The notes: a model not told the origin generated them from the sequence alone. 64,000 bases of DNA from Calliopsis andreniformis (GCF_051401765.1 NW_027480422.1:29840001-29904000), one strand, 5' to 3'. Positions 25,279 to 39,498 are shown, counted from the first letter of the stretch. Made by a program: numbers and translations.

Positions 25279-28110
25279 AGTGAAGCCGAGGTTGCCCGGA
25301 ACGTGGAAATGACCATAGCTTTCACACTGTTTGAAATTATTCCTGTTATACAAGGGAAAAACTGTTGTATTTATATTGTGTTTTATGCTTCTGGCATTGA
25401 CTTCTAAGGCCCTAACTATTCGATGTGGCGGAGCAACGCCCTAGAGTGAAGCCTAGGTTGCCCGGAACGTAGAAATGACCATAGCTTTCACACTGGATGC
25501 AATTATTCCTTTTATACAAGGGAAAAACTGTTGTATTTATATTGTATTTTATGCTTCTGGCGTCGACTTCTCACGCCCCAACTATTCGATCTGGTGGAAC
25601 AACGCCCTAGAGTGAAGCCTAGGTTGCCCGTTACGTGGAAATGACCATAGCTTTCACACTGTTTGAAATTATTCCTGTTATACAAGGGAAAAACTGTTGT
25701 ATTTATATTGTATTTTATGCTTCTGGCGTTGGCTTCTTAGGCCCTAACTATTCGATCTGGTGGAGCAACGCCCTAGTGTGAAGCCGAGGTTGCCCGGAAT
25801 GTGGAAATGACTATTACCTTCACCCTGCTTGCGATTTTTTATTTTATACGATCGTAAAACTGTTGTACTCATGTTGTATTTTACTCTTCTGGCGTTGAAT
25901 ATTAAGTCCCTAGCTATTCGATCTGGTGGAGCAGCTCCCTAGAGTGAAGCCTAGGCTACCCGGAACGTAGACATGTCCAGTACTTTCAAACTGGTTGCAG
26001 TTATTCCTGTTACACAATCGAAAAACTGTTGCATTTTTACTGTATTTTATGCTTCTGGCGTTGTATTCAAAGTCCCTAACTATTGGATCTGGTGGACCAA
26101 CGCCCTAGAGTGAAGCCTAGGTTGCCCGGAACGTAGAAATGACCATATCTTTCAGACTGGTTGCAATTATTCCTGTTATACGATGAAAAAAATGTTGTAT
26201 TTATATTGTATTTTATGCTTCTGGCGTAGACTTCTTAGGCCCTAACTATTCGAACTGGTGGAGCAACGCCCTAGAGAGAAGCCTAGATTGCCCGGAACGT
26301 TGAAATGAACATTACCTTCAGGCTTGTTACAATTATTCCTGTTATACGATGAAAAAACTGTTGTATTTTTATTGTCTTTTATGCTTCAGGCGTTGACTTC
26401 TAAGGCCCTAACTTTTCGATGTGGTGGAGCAACGCCCTAGAGTGAAGCCTAGGTTGCCCGGAACGTGGAAATGACCATAGCTTTAACACTGTTTGAAATT
26501 ATTCCTGTTATACAAGGGAAAAATTTTTGTATTTATATTGTGTTTTATGCTTCTGGCATTGACTTCTAAGGCCCTAACTATTCGATGTGGTGGAGCAACG
26601 CCCTAGAGTGAAGCCTAGGTTGCCCGGAACGTAGAAAAAACCATAACATTCACACAGGGTAACAATTATTCGTTTTATACGATGGAAAGGGTGATGTATT
26701 TATTTTGTATTTTCTGCGTCTGGCTTTGACTTCTGAGGCCGCAACTATTCGATCTGGTGGAGCAACGCCCCAGACTGGAGCCTAGTTCGCCCGAAACGTA
26801 GAAATGACCACTACTTTCACTCTGGTTGCAATTATACATGCTATACGATGGACAACCTGTTGGACTTTGATTGTACTTTATACTTCTGGCGTTGACTTCT
26901 AAGGCCCTATGTATTGGATCAGGTGCAGCAATGCCTCAGAGTTGATTCTAGGACGCCAGGAACGTAGAAATGACCGTTACCTTCACGCTTGTTTCAATTA
27001 TTCCTGTTATACGATGGACAAACTGTTGGACTTTGATTGTGCTTTATACTTCTGGCGTTGACTTCTAAGGCCCTATGTATTCGATCTGGTGGAGCAATGC
27101 CACAGAGTTAAGTCTAGGATGCCCGCAACGTAGAAATGGCTATTACTTTCACACTGGTTGCAATTATTCGTTTTATACGATGGAAAAACTGCTGTACATA
27201 TATCGTATTTTATGCTTCTGGCGTTGATTTCTTAGGCCCTAACGATTCGATCTGGTGGAGCACCGCCCTAGAGTGAAGCGTAGGTTGCCCGGAACGTAGA
27301 AATGTTCATCACATTCACACTGGTTGCAATTATTCATGTTATACGATGGAGTAACTGTTGTACGTATATCGTATTTTATGCTTCTGGCGTTGACTTCTTA
27401 GGCCCTAACTATTCTATCTGGTGCAGCAACGCCCTAGGGTGAAGCCTAGGTTGCCCGTAACGTAGAAATGACCATAACATTCATACTGGTTGCAATTATT
27501 CGTTTCATACGATGGAAAAACTGTTGTATTTATATTGTATTTTACACTTCAGGCGTTGATATCTTAGGCCCTAACTATTCGCTCTGGTGGGACAACGCGC
27601 TAGAGTGATGCCTAGGATGCCCGGATCGTAGAAATGACCATTACTTCCTCACTGTTTGCAATTATTCATTTTATACAATGGAAAAACTGTTGTATTTATA
27701 TTGTTTTTTATAGTTATGGCGTTGACTTCTGAGGCCTTAGCTATTCGATGTTGTTGAGCAATGCCCTAGAGTGAAGCCTAGGGTGCCGGCAACGTAATAA
27801 TGACCATATTTTTCACACTGTTTGCAATTACTCCTGTTATACGATTCAAAAACTGTTGTGTTTATATTGTATTTTATGCTGCTGGCGTAGGCTTCTTAGG
27901 CCCTATCTATTCGATCTGGGGGAACCACACCCTAGACTGAAGCCTAGGTTGCCCGGAACGTAGAAATGACCATCACTTTCACACTGGTTGCAATTATTCC
28001 TGTTATACGATGGAAAAAGTGTTGTATTTATGTTGTGTTTTATGCTTCTGCTGTAGACTTCTTAGGCCCTAGCTATTCGATCTGGATGAACAACGCCCTA
28101 GAGTGAAGCC

Positions 28111-28306
28111 TAGGTTGCCCGGAACGTAGAAATGTTCATCACATTCACACTGGTTGCAATTATTCATGTTATACGATGGAGTAACTGTTGTACGTATATC
28201 GTATTTTATGCTTCTGGCGTTGACTTCTTAGGCCCTAACTATTCTATCTGGTGCAGCAACGCCCTAGGGTGAAGCCTAGGTTGCCCGGAACGTAGAAATG
28301 ACCATC
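28111..28306 (+). repeat. Copy of 27281-27476 (5-monomer spacing)
   Basis: About 196 bp matching at exactly 830 bp. Shared rare variants are AAATGTTCATCACATTCAC, CATGTTATACGATGGAGTAAC, TGTACGTATATCG and CTATTCTATCTGGTGCAGC. The similarity ends in ATGACCAT, followed by CACTTTC here and AACATTC in the partner. Confidence 0.85.
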
Positions 28307-30804
28307 ACTTTCACACTGGTTGCAATTATTCCTGTTATACGATGGAAAAAGTGTTGTATTTATATTGTATTCGATGCTTCTGGCGTTGACTTCTAAGGCC
28401 GCAGCTATTCGATGTGGTGGAGCAACGCCCTAGAGTGAAGCCTAGGTTGCCCGGAACGTAGAAATGACCATACCTTTCACACTGGTTGCAATTATTCCTG
28501 TTATACAAGGGAAAAACTGTTGTATTTATATTGTATTTTATGCTTCTGGCGTTGACTACCTGGGCCCCACCTATTTTATCTGGAGGAGCAACGCCCTAGA
28601 GTGAAGCCTAGGTTGCCCGGAGTGCAGAAATGACCATAACTTTCACACTGGTGGCAATTATTCCTGTTATACGATGGACAAACTGTTGGATTTTTAATGT
28701 ACTTTATGCTTCTGGCGTTGACTTCTAAGGCCCTATGTATTCGATCTGGTGGAGCAATGCCTCAGTGTTAAGTCTAGGATGCCCGGAACGTAGAAATCGC
28801 CGTTACTTTCACACTGGTTGCAATTACTCATTTTATACGATGGAAAAACTGTTGTACATATATCGTATTTTATGCTTCTGGCATTGACTTCTTAGGCCCT
28901 AACTATTCGATCTGGTGGAGCAACGCCCTAGGGTGAAGCCTAGGTTTCCCGGAAAGTAGAAATGACCATAACTATCAGACTGGTTGCAATAATTCGCTTT
29001 ATACGATGGAAAGACTGTTGTATTTATATTGTATTTTATAGTTATGGCGTTGTCTTCTAGGGCCGTAGCTATTCGATGTGGTGGAGCAACGCCCTCGAGT
29101 GAAGCCTAGGTTGCCCGGAAGGGAGAAATGACCCTAGCTTTCACACTGGTTGCAATTATTCCTGTTATACGATGGAAAAACTGTTGTATTTCTATTGTAT
29201 TTTGTGCTTCTGGCGTTGACTTCTTAGGCGCTAGCTATTCGATCTGGTGGAGCAACGCCCTAGGGTGAAGCCTAGGTTGCCCGGAACTTAGAAATGACCA
29301 TCACTTTCACACTGGTTGCAATTATTCCTGTTATACGATGAAAAAACTGTTGTATTTATGTTGTGTTTTATGCTTCTGTGTAGACTTCTTAGGCCCTAGC
29401 TATTCGATCTGGATGAACAACGCCCTAGAGTGAAGCCTAGGTTGCCCGGAACGTAGAAATGACCATCACTTTCACACTGGTTGCAATTATTCTTGTTATA
29501 CGATGGAAAAACTGTTGTATTTATTTTGTATTTTATGACTCTGGCGCTGACTTCGAAGGCCGTAGCTATTCGATGTGGTGGAGCAACGCCCAAGAGTGAA
29601 GCCTAGGTTGCCCGGCACGTAGAAATAACCATTACTTCCACCCTGTTTGCAATTATTCTTTTTATACAATGGAAAAACGGTTGTATTTATATTGTGTTTT
29701 ATGCTTCTGGCATTGACTTCTAAGGCCCCAACTATTCGATGTGGTGGAGCAACGCCATAGTGCGAAACCTAGGTTGCTCGGAACGTAGAAATGACCATTA
29801 CTTTCACACTGGTTGCAATTGTTCATTTTATACGATGGAAAAACTGTTGTACATATATCGTATTTTATGCTTTTGGCGTTGACTTCTTAGGCCGTAGCTA
29901 TTCGATGTGGTTGAGCAACGACCTAGAGTGAAGCCTAGGTTACCCGGAACGTAGAAATGACCAGTACATTCACACTGGTTGCAATTATTCCTGTTATGCG
30001 ATGGAAAAACTGTTGTGTTTCTATTGTATTTTATGCTTCTGGCGTTGACTTCTTAGGCCCTAACTATTCGATCTGGTGGAGCAACGCCCTAGGGTGAAGC
30101 CTATGTTGCCCGGAACGTAGAAATGACCATAACTTTCATACTGGTTGCAATTATTCGTTTTATACCGTGGAAACACTGTTGTATGTATATTGTATTTTAT
30201 GCGTCTGGAGTTGTTTTCTAAGACCCTAACTATTCGACCTGGTGGACCAACGCCCTGGAGTGAAGCCTAGGTTGCACGGAACGTAGAAATGCCCATTACT
30301 TTCACACTGGTTGTAATTATTCCTTTTATACGATGTAATAACTGTTGTATTTTTATTTTATTGTGTGCTTCTGGCGTTGACTTCTAAGGTCCTAGCTATT
30401 CGAGCTGGTGGAGCAACGCTCTAGAGTGAAGCCTAGGTTGCCCGGAACTTAGAAATGACCATCACCTTCACTCTGGTTGCAGTTATTCCTGTTATACGAT
30501 GGAATTACTGTGGTATTTATATTGTATTTTATGCTTCTGGCGTAGGCTTCTTAGGCCCTAATTATTCGATCTGGGGGAACCACGCCCTAGACTGAAGCCT
30601 AGGTTGCCCGGAACGTAGAAATGACCATCACCTTCACACTGGTTGCATTTATTCCTGTTATACGATGGAAAAACTGTTGTATTTATGTTGTATTTTATGC
30701 TTCTGGTGTAGACTTCTTAGGCCCTAGCAATTCGATCTGGAGGAACAACGCCCTAGAGTGAAGCCTAGGCTGCTCGGAATGTAGAAATGACCATCACTTT
30801 CACA

Positions 30805-31136
30805 ATGGCTGCAATTATTCTTGTTATACGATGGAAAAACTGTTGTATTTATTTTGTATTTTATGCCTCTGGCGTTGACTCATAAGGCCGTAGCTATTCG
30901 ATGTGTTGGAGCAACGCCCTAGAGTGAAGCCTAGGTTACCCGGAACGTAGAAATGACCATGTCTTTCACAATGGCTGCAATTATTCTTGTTATACGATGG
31001 AAAAAATGTTGTATTTATTTTGTATTTTATGCCTCTGGCGTTGACTCCTAAGGCCGTAGCTATTCGATGTGTTGGAGCAACGCCCTAGAGTGAAGCCGAG
31101 GTTACCCGGAACGTAGAATTGACCATGTCTTTCACA
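30805..31136 (+). repeat. Two adjacent near-identical monomers
   Basis: Successive monomers share CAATGGCTGCAATTATTC, TTATGCCTCTGGCGTTGACT, GATGTGTTGGAGC and GTTACCCGG, with only a few differences. This is a local single-monomer duplication in an otherwise heterogeneous stretch. Confidence 0.8.
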
Positions 31137-32409
31137 CTGGTTGCAATTATTCGTGTTATACGATGGAAAAACTGTTGTATTTATATTATATTTTATGCTT
31201 CAGACGTTGACTTCTAAGGCAGTAGCTATTCGATGTGGTGGACAAACGGCCTAGAGAGAAGCCTAGGTTGCCCGGAAAGTAGAAATGACCACTACCTCCA
31301 CACTGTTTGCAATTATTCATTTTATGCAATGGAAAAACTGTTGTATTTATATTGTTCTTTATAGTTATGGCGTTGACTTCTAAGGCCGTAGCTATTCGAT
31401 GTGGTGGAGCAATGCCCTAGAGTGAAGCCTAGGATGCCCGCAACGTAGAAATGACCATATCTTTCACACTGTTTGCAATTATTCCTGTTATACAAGGGAA
31501 AAACTGTTGCATTTATATTTTATTTGATGCTTCTGGCGTTGACTTCCTGGGCCCTAACTATTCTATCTGGAGGTGCAACGCCCTAGAGTGAAGCCTAGGT
31601 TGCCCGGAATGCAGAAATGACCATCACTTTCACACTGGTGGCAATTATTCCTGTTATACGATGGACAAACTGTTGGATTTTTAATGTACTTTATGCTTCT
31701 GGCGTTGACTTCTAAGGCCCTATGTATTCGAGCTAGTGGAGCAATGCCTCAGTGTTAAGTCTAGGATGCCCGGAACGTAGAAATGGCCGTTACTTTCACA
31801 CTGGTTGCAATTACACATTTTATACGATGGAAAAACTGTTGTATTTATATTGTATTTTATGCTTCTGGCGTTGACTTCCTGGGCCCTAACTATTCGATCT
31901 GGTGGAGCAACGCCCTAGGGTGAAGCCTAGGTTGCCCGGAACGTAGAAATGACCATAACTTTCATACTGGTTGCAATTATTCGTTTTATACCGTGGAAAA
32001 ACTATTGTATTTATATTGTATTTTATGCGTCTGGAGTTGTTTTCTAAGGCCCTATCTATTCGACCTGGTGGAAAAACGCCCTAGAGTGAAGCCTAGATTG
32101 CACGGAACGTAGAAATGCCCATTACTTTCACACTCGTTGTAATTATTCCTGTTATACGATGGAATAACTGTTGTATTTTTATTTTATTTTGTGCTTCTGG
32201 CTTGACTTCTAAGGCCCTAGCTATTCGATCTGGTGGAGCAACGCTCTAGAGTGAAGCCTAGGTTGCCCGGGACTTAGAAATGACCAACACCTTCACTCTG
32301 GTTGCAATTATTCCTGTTATACGATTGAAAAACTGTTGTATTTATATTGTATTTTATGCTTCTGGCGTTGACTTCTAAGGCCGCAGCTATCCGATGTGGT
32401 GGAGCAACG

Positions 32410-33900
32410 CCCTAGAGTGAAGCCTAGGTTGCCCGGAACGTAGGAATGACCATTAGTTTCACACTGTTTGCAATTATTCATTTTATACGACGGAAAAACT
32501 GTTGTATTTGTATTGTATTTTATGCTTCTGGCGTTGACTTCTTAGGCCCTAACTGTTCGATCTGGTAGAACAACGACCTAGAATGAAGCCAAGGTTGCCC
32601 GGAAAGTAGAAATGGCCATCACTTTGACTCTGGTTTCAATTATTCATGCTGTACGATGGAAAAACTGTTGTATTTTTATTGTATTTTATGCTTCTGGTGT
32701 TGACTTCTTAGGCCCTAAATATTCGATCCGGTGGAGCATCGCCCTAGAGTGAGGCCTAAGTTGCCCGGAACGTAGAAATGACCGTTACTTTCACAGTGTT
32801 TGCAATCATTAATTGTATACGATGGAAAAACTGTTGTATTTATATTGTATTTTATGCTTCTGGCGTTGACTTCTAAGGCCGTAGCTATTCGATCTGGTAG
32901 AACAACGCCATAGAGTGAAGCCTCAGTTGCCCGAGCAGTAGAAGTGACCATTACTTTCACACTGTTTGCAATTATTCATTTTATACGATAGAAAAACTGT
33001 TGTATTTATATTGTATTCTTTTATTCGGGCATTGACTTCTATGGCCCTACCTATTCGATCTGGTGGAGCAACGCCCTAGAGTCAAGCCTAGGTTGCACGG
33101 AACGTAGAAAAGATACATTATTTTCGCACTGATTGCAACTATTCATTTTATACGATGGAAGATCTGTCGCATTTATATTGTATTTTATGCTTCTGGCGTT
33201 GACTTCTAAGGACGTAGCTATTCGATCTGGTGGAACGACGACCTAGAATGAAGCCAAGGTTGCCCGGAACGTAGAAATGGCCATCACTTTCACACTGTTT
33301 GCAATTATTCGTTTTAGACGATGGAAAAGCTGTTGTATTTATATTGTATTTTATGCATCTGGCGTTGACTTCTTAGGCCCTAACTATCCGAGCCAGTGGA
33401 GCAACGCCCTAGAGTGAAGTCTAGATTGCCCGGAACGTAGAAATGACCATTACTTTCACACTGTTTGCAATTATTCATTTTATACGATGGAAATACTGTT
33501 GTATTTATATTGTATTTTATGCTTCTGGCGTTGACTTTTAAGGCCCTAACTATTCGATGTGGTGGCGCAACGCCCTAGTGTGAAGCCTAGGTTTCCCGGA
33601 ACGCAGAAATGACCATTAGTTTCACACTGTTTGCAATTATTCATTTTATACGATGGAAAAACTGTTGTATTTATATTGTATTTTATGCTTCTGGCGTTGA
33701 CTTCCTAGGCCCTAACTGTACGATCTGGTAGAACAACGACCTAGAATGAAGCCAAGGTTACCCGGAATTTAGAAATGGCCATCACTTTCACACTGGTTTC
33801 AATTATTCATGCTATACGATGGAAAAACTGTTGTATTTTTATTGTATTTTATGCTTCTGGCGTTGACTTCTTAGGCCCTAAATATTCGATCCGGTGGAGC
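32410..33900 (+). repeat. Duplicated block, copy 1 (25-monomer spacing)
   Basis: Matches 36561-38051 at 4151 bp. Shared markers are TTAGTTTCACACTG, TGTTCGATCTGGTAGAAC, AATGAAGCCAAGG, ATCATTAATTGTATACG, GTTGCCCGAGCAG, the 167-bp monomer and CTATCCGAGCCAGTGG. Similarity weakens over the last monomer. Confidence 0.85.
33034..33200 (+). repeat. Private 167-bp divergent monomer
   Basis: One base longer than the standard unit, because GAAAAGATACATTATTTTCG replaces the usual stretch after GTAGAA. It also has GCACTGATTGCAAC and GAAGATCTGTCGCATTT. It is the most divergent recurrent monomer I see. Copies of the full form lie around 37185, 38348, 40175, 45986, 48975 and 51300. Its extra base explains why many block offsets in region D are a multiple of 166 plus one. 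Confidence 0.88.
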
Positions 33901-36560
33901 AACGCCCTAGGGTGAAGCCTAGGTTGCCCGGAACGTAGAAATGACCATAACTTTCATACTGGTTGCAATTATTCGTTTTATACGATGGAAAAACTGTTGT
34001 ATTTATATTGTATTTTATGCTTCTGGCGTTGACTTCTATGGCCGCAGCTATCCGATGTGGTGGAGCAACGCCCTAGAGTGAAGCCTAGGTTGCCCGGAAC
34101 GTAGAAATGACCATACCTTTCACACTGGTTGCAATTATTCCTGTTATACAAGGGAAAAACTGTTGTATTTATATCTTATTTTATGCTTCTGGCGTTGACT
34201 TCCTGGGCCCTAACTATTCTATCTGGAGGAGCAACGCCCTAGAGTGAAGCCTAGGTTGCCCGGATTGCAGAAATGACCATCACTTTCACACTGGTGGCAA
34301 TTACTCCTGTTATACGATGGACAAACTGTTGGATTTTTAATGTACTTTATGCTTCTGGCGTTGACTTCTATGGCACTATGTATTCGATCTGGTGGAGCAA
34401 CGCCCTAGAGTGAAGCCTAGGTTTCCCGGAATGTAGAAATGACCATCACTCTCACACTGGTTGCAATTATTCTTGTTATACGATGGAAAAACTGTTGTAT
34501 TTATTTTGTATTTTATGCTTCTGGCGTTGACTTCTTAGGCCCTAACTATTCGATTTGGTGGAGCAACGCCCTAGGGTGAAGCCTAGGTTGCCCGTAACGT
34601 TGAAATGACCATAACTTTCATACTGGTTGCAATTATTCGTTTTATACCGTGGAAAAACTGTTGTATTTATATTGTATTTTATAAGCCTGGAGTTGTTTTC
34701 TAAGGCCCTAACTATTCGGCCGGGTGGACCAACGCCCTAGAGTGAAGCCTAGGTTGCACGGAGCGTAGAAATGCCCATTACTTTCACACTGGTTGTAATT
34801 ATTCCTGTTATACGATGGAATAACTCTTGTATTTTTATTTTATTTTGTGCTTCTGGCGTTGACTTCTAAGTTCCTAGCTATTCGATCTGGTGGAGCAACG
34901 CCATAGAGTGAAGCCCCAGTTGCCCGAGCAGTAGAAGTGACCATTACTTTCACACTGTTTGCAATTATTCATTTTATACGATAGAAAAACTGTTGTATTT
35001 ATATTGTATTCTTTTATTCGGGCATTGACTTCTATGGCCCTACCTATTCGATCTGGTGGAGCAACGCCCGAGAGTCAAGCCTAGGTTGCCCGAAACTTAG
35101 AAATGACCATCACCTTCACTCTGGTTGCAATTATTCCCGTTATACGATGGAAAAACTGTGGTGTTTATATTGTATTTTATGCTTCTGGCGTAGGCTTCTT
35201 AGGCCCTAACTATTCGATCTGGGGGAACCATGCCCTAGACTGAAGCCTAGGTTGCCCGGAACGTAGAAATGACCATACCTTTCACACTGGTTGCAATTAT
35301 TCCTGTTATACAAGGGAAAAACTGTTGTATTTATATTTTATTTTATGCTTCTGGCGTTGACCTCCTGGGCCCTAACTATTCTATCTGGAGGAGCAACGCC
35401 CTAGAGTGAAGCCTAGGTTGCCCGGAATGCAGAAATGACCATCACATTCACACTGGTGGCAATTACTCCTGTTATACGATGGACAAACTGTTGGATTTTT
35501 AATGTACTTTATGCTTCTGGCGTTGACTTCTATGGCACTATGTATTCGATCTGGTAGAGCAACGCCCTAGAGTGAAGCCTAGGTTGCCCGGAACGTAGAA
35601 ATGACCATTAGTTTCACACTGTTTGCAATTATTCATTTTATACGATGGAAAAGCTGTTGTATTTGTATTGTATTTTATGCTTCTCGCGTTGACTTCTTAG
35701 GGCCTAACTGTTCGATCTGGTAGAACAACGACCTAGAATGAAGCCAAGGTTGCCCGGAAAGTAGAAATGGCCATCACTTTCACTCTGGTTTCAATTATTC
35801 ATGCTGTACGATGGAAAAACTGTTGTATTTTTATTGTATTTTATGCTTCTGGTGTTGACTTCTTAGGCCCTAAATATTCGATCCGGTGGAGCATCGCCCT
35901 AGAGTGAGGCCTAAGTTGCCCGGAACGTAGAAATGACCGTTACTTTCACAATGTTTGCAATCATTAATTGTATACGATGGAAAAACTGTTGTATTTATAT
36001 TGTATTTTATGCTTCTGGCGTTGACTTCTAAGGCCGTAGCTATTCGATCTGGTAGAACAACGCCATAGAGTGAAGCCTCAGTTGCCCGAGCAGTAGAAGT
36101 GACCATAACTATCAGACTGGTTGCAATTATTCGTTTTATACGATGGAAAGACTGTTGTATTTATATTGTATTTCATAGTTATGGCGTTGCCTTCTAGGGC
36201 CGTAGCTATTCGATGTAGTGGAGCAACGCCCTCGAGTGAAGCCTAAGTTGCCCGGAACGTAGAAATGACCATAGCTTTCACACTGGTTGCAATGATTCCT
36301 GTTATACGATGGAAAAACTGTTGTATTTCTATTGTATTTTATGCTTCTGGCGTTGACTTCTTAGGCCCTAACTATTCGATCTGGTGGAGCAACGCCCTAG
36401 GGTGAAGCCTAGGTTGCCCGGAACGTAGAAATGACCATAACTTTCATACTGGTTGCAATTATTCGTTTTATACGATGGAAAAACTGTTGTATTTATATTG
36501 TATTTTATTCCTCTGCCATTGACCTTTAAGGCCCTAACTATTCGATGTGGCGGCGCAACG

Positions 36561-38051
36561 CCCTAGAGTGAAGCCTAGGTTGCCCGGAACGTAGAAATGA
36601 CCATTAGTTTCACACTGTTTGCAATTATTCATTTTATACGGTAGAAAAACTGTTGTATTTGTATTGTATTTTATGCTTCTGGCGTTGACTTCTTAGGCCC
36701 TAACTGTTCGATCTGGTAGAACAACGACCTAGAATGAAGCCAAGGTTGCCCGGAAAGTAGAAATGGCCATCACTTTCACTCTGGTTTCAATTATTCATGC
36801 TGTACGATGGAAAAACTGTTGTATTTTTATTGTACTTTATGCTTCTGGTGTTGACTTCTTAGGCCCTAAATATTCGATCCGGTATAGCATCGCCCTAGAG
36901 TGAGGCCTAAGTTGCCCGGAACGTAGAAATGACAGTTATTTTCACAATGTTTGCAATCATTAATTGTATACGATGGAAAAACTGTTGTATTTATATTGTA
37001 TTTTATGATTCTGGCGTTGACTTCTAAGGCTGTAGCTATTCGATCTGGTAGAACAACGCCATAGAGTGAAGCCTCAGTTGCCCGAGCAGTAGAAGTGACC
37101 ATTACTTTCACACTGTTTGCAATTATTCATTTTATACGATAGAAAAACTGTTGTATTTATATTGTATTCTTTTATTCGGGCATTGACTTCTATGGCCCTA
37201 CCTATTCGATCTGGTGGAGCAACGCCCCAGAGTCAAGCCTAGGTTGCACGGAACGTAGAAAAGATACATTATTTTCGCACTGATTGCAACTATTCATTTT
37301 ATACGATGGAAGATCTGTCGCATTTATATTGTATTTTATGCTTCTGGCGTTGACTTCTAAGGACGTAGCTATTCGATCTGGTGGAACGACGACCTAGAAT
37401 GAAGCCAAGGTTGCCCGGAACGTAGAAATGGCCATCACTTTCACACTGTTTGCAATTATTCGTTTTAGACGATGGAAAAGCTGTTGTATTTATATTGTAT
37501 TTTATGCATCTGGCGTTGACTTCTTAGGCCCTAACTATCCGAGCCAGTGGAGCAACGCCCTAGAGTGAAGTCTAGATTGCCCGGAACGTAGAAATGACCA
37601 TTACTTTCACACTGTTTGCAATTATTCATTTTATACGATGGAAATACTGTTGTATTTATATTGTATTTTATGCTTCTGGCGTTGACTTTTAAGGCCCTAA
37701 CTATTCGATGTGGTGGCGCAACGCCCTAGTGTGAAGCCTAGGTTTCCCGGAACGCAGAAATGACCATTAGTTTCACACTGTTTGCAATTATTCATTTTAT
37801 ACGATGGAAAAACTGTTGTATTTATATTGTATTTTATGCTTCTGGCGTTGACTTCCTAGGCCCTAACTGTACGATCTGGTAGAACAACGACCTAGAATGA
37901 AGCCAAGGTTGCCCGGAAAGTAGAAATGGCCATCACTTTCACTCTGGTTTCAATTATTCATGCTGTACGATGGAAAAACTGTTGTATTTTTATTGTATTT
38001 TATGCTTCTGGTGTTGACTTCTTAGGCCCTAAATATTCGATCCGGTATAGC
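36561..38051 (+). repeat. Duplicated block, copy 2 (25-monomer spacing)
   Basis: Partner of 32410-33900. Within it 36717-37461 is itself repeated at 37880-38624 (1163 bp, seven monomers, including one 167-bp monomer), so the end of this block doubles as the start of a 7-monomer HOR pair. Confidence 0.85.
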
Positions 38052-38624
38052 ATCGCCCTAGAGTGAGGCCTAAGTTGCCCGGAACGTAGAAATGACAGTT
38101 ATTTTCACAATGTTTGCAATCATTAATTGTATACGATGGAAAAACTGTTGTATTTATATTGTATTTTATGATTCTGGCGTTGACTTCTAAGGCTGTAGCT
38201 ATTCGATCTGGTAGAACAACGCCATAGAGTGAAGCCTCAGTTGCCCGAGCAGTAGAAGTGACCATTACTTTCACACTGTTTGCAATTATTCATTTTATAC
38301 GATAGAAAAACTGTTGTATTTATATTGTATTCTTTTATTCGGGCATTGACTTCTATGGCCCTACCTATTCGATCTGGTGGAGCAACGCCCCAGAGTCAAG
38401 CCTAGGTTGCACGGAACGTAGAAAAGATACATTATTTTCGCACTGATTGCAACTATTCATTTTATACGATGGAAGATCTGTCGCATTTATATTGTATTTT
38501 ATGCTTCTGGCGTTGACTTCTAAGGACGTAGCTATTCGATCTGGTGGAACGACGACCTAGAATGAAGCCAAGGTTGCCCGGAACGTAGAAATGGCCATCA
38601 CTTTCACACTGTTTGCAATTATTC
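37880..38624 (+). repeat. 7-monomer HOR, second unit
   Basis: About 745 bp matching 36717-37461 at 1163 bp. Both share the two variants that distinguish them from older copies: CCGGTATAGCATCGCCC and ATTTTATGATTCTGGCG. The match ends where the first unit reads TTCGTTTTAGACG and this one TTCCTGTTATACG. Confidence 0.87.
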
Positions 38625-39498
38625 CTGTTATACGATGGAAAAACTGTTGTATTTTTATTGTATTTTATGCTTCTGGCGTTGACTTCTTAGGCCCTAAATA
38701 TTCGATCCGGTGGAGCATCGCCCTAGAGTGAGGCCTAGGTTGCCCGAAACGTAGAAATGACCATATCTTTCACACTGTTTGCAATTATTCCTGCTATACG
38801 ATTCAAAAACTGTTGTATTTATATTGTATTTTATGCTTCTGGCGTTGACTTCTAAGGCCGCAGCTATTCGATGTGGTGGAACGACGCCCTAGAGTGAAGC
38901 CTAGGTTTACCGGAGCGTAGAAATGACTATTACCTTCACACTGTTTGCAATTATTCCTGTTATGCGATGGAAAAACTGTTGGATTTTTATTGTACTTTAT
39001 GCTTCTGGCGTTGACTTCTAAGGTCCTATCTATTCGATCTGGTGGAGCAATGCCTCAGAGTTAAGTCTAGGATGCCCGGAACGTAGAAATGGCCGTTACT
39101 TTCACACTGGTTGCAATTACACATTTTATACGATGGAAAAACTATTGTACATATATCGTGTTTTATGCTTCTGGCATTGACTTCTTAGGCCCTAACTATT
39201 CGATCTGGTGGAGCAACGCCCTAGGGTGAAGCCTAGGTTGCCTGGAACGTAGAAATGACCATAACTATCAGACTGGCTGCAATTATTCGTTTTATACGAT
39301 GGAAAGACTGTTGTATTTATATTGTATTTTATAGTTATGGCGTTGTCTTCTAGGGCCGTAGCTATTCGATGTAGTGGAGCAACGCCCTCGAGTGAAGCCT
39401 AGGTTGCCCGGAACGTAGAAATGACCATAGCTTTCACACTGGTTGCAATGATTCCTGTTATACGATGGAAAAACTGTTGTATTTCTATTGTATTTTAT
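38468..39498 (+). repeat. Six-monomer block copied to 44113 and, in part, 46106
   Basis: About 1031 bp matching 44113-45143 at 5645 bp (34 monomers plus one base). It contains GATTCAAAAACTG, AACGACGCCCTAG, GGTTTACCGGAGCG, GTTATGCGATGG, AATGCCTCAGAGTTAAG, TTACACATTTTATACG and TTATAGTTATGGCGTTGTC in that order. The match breaks after ATTTCTATTGTATTTTAT. Confidence 0.87.

Larger units (their letters stand above)
18521..32409 (+). repeat. Region C: most heterogeneous satellite block
   Basis: About 84 monomers. Apart from the blocks listed separately I see only short shared runs, so neighbouring and distant monomers are more divergent here than in regions B, D or F. The AATGCCTCAG...TTAAGTCTAGG subfamily appears repeatedly (for example about 19130, 20957, 22447, 22947, 23941, 24440, 25105 and 28757). 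A TGGAGTTGTTTTCTAAG subfamily begins at about 30190. No gene or RNA is visible. Confidence 0.82.

Noticed and set aside
32715..32960. Minus-strand open frame of 81 codons repeated at 36866, 38029, 39856, 45667, 48656 and 50981 (78 codons at 35870)
   Set aside because: The apparent conservation follows from recent copying of the DNA blocks in region D. Substitutions are shared by whole blocks, not concentrated at third positions.
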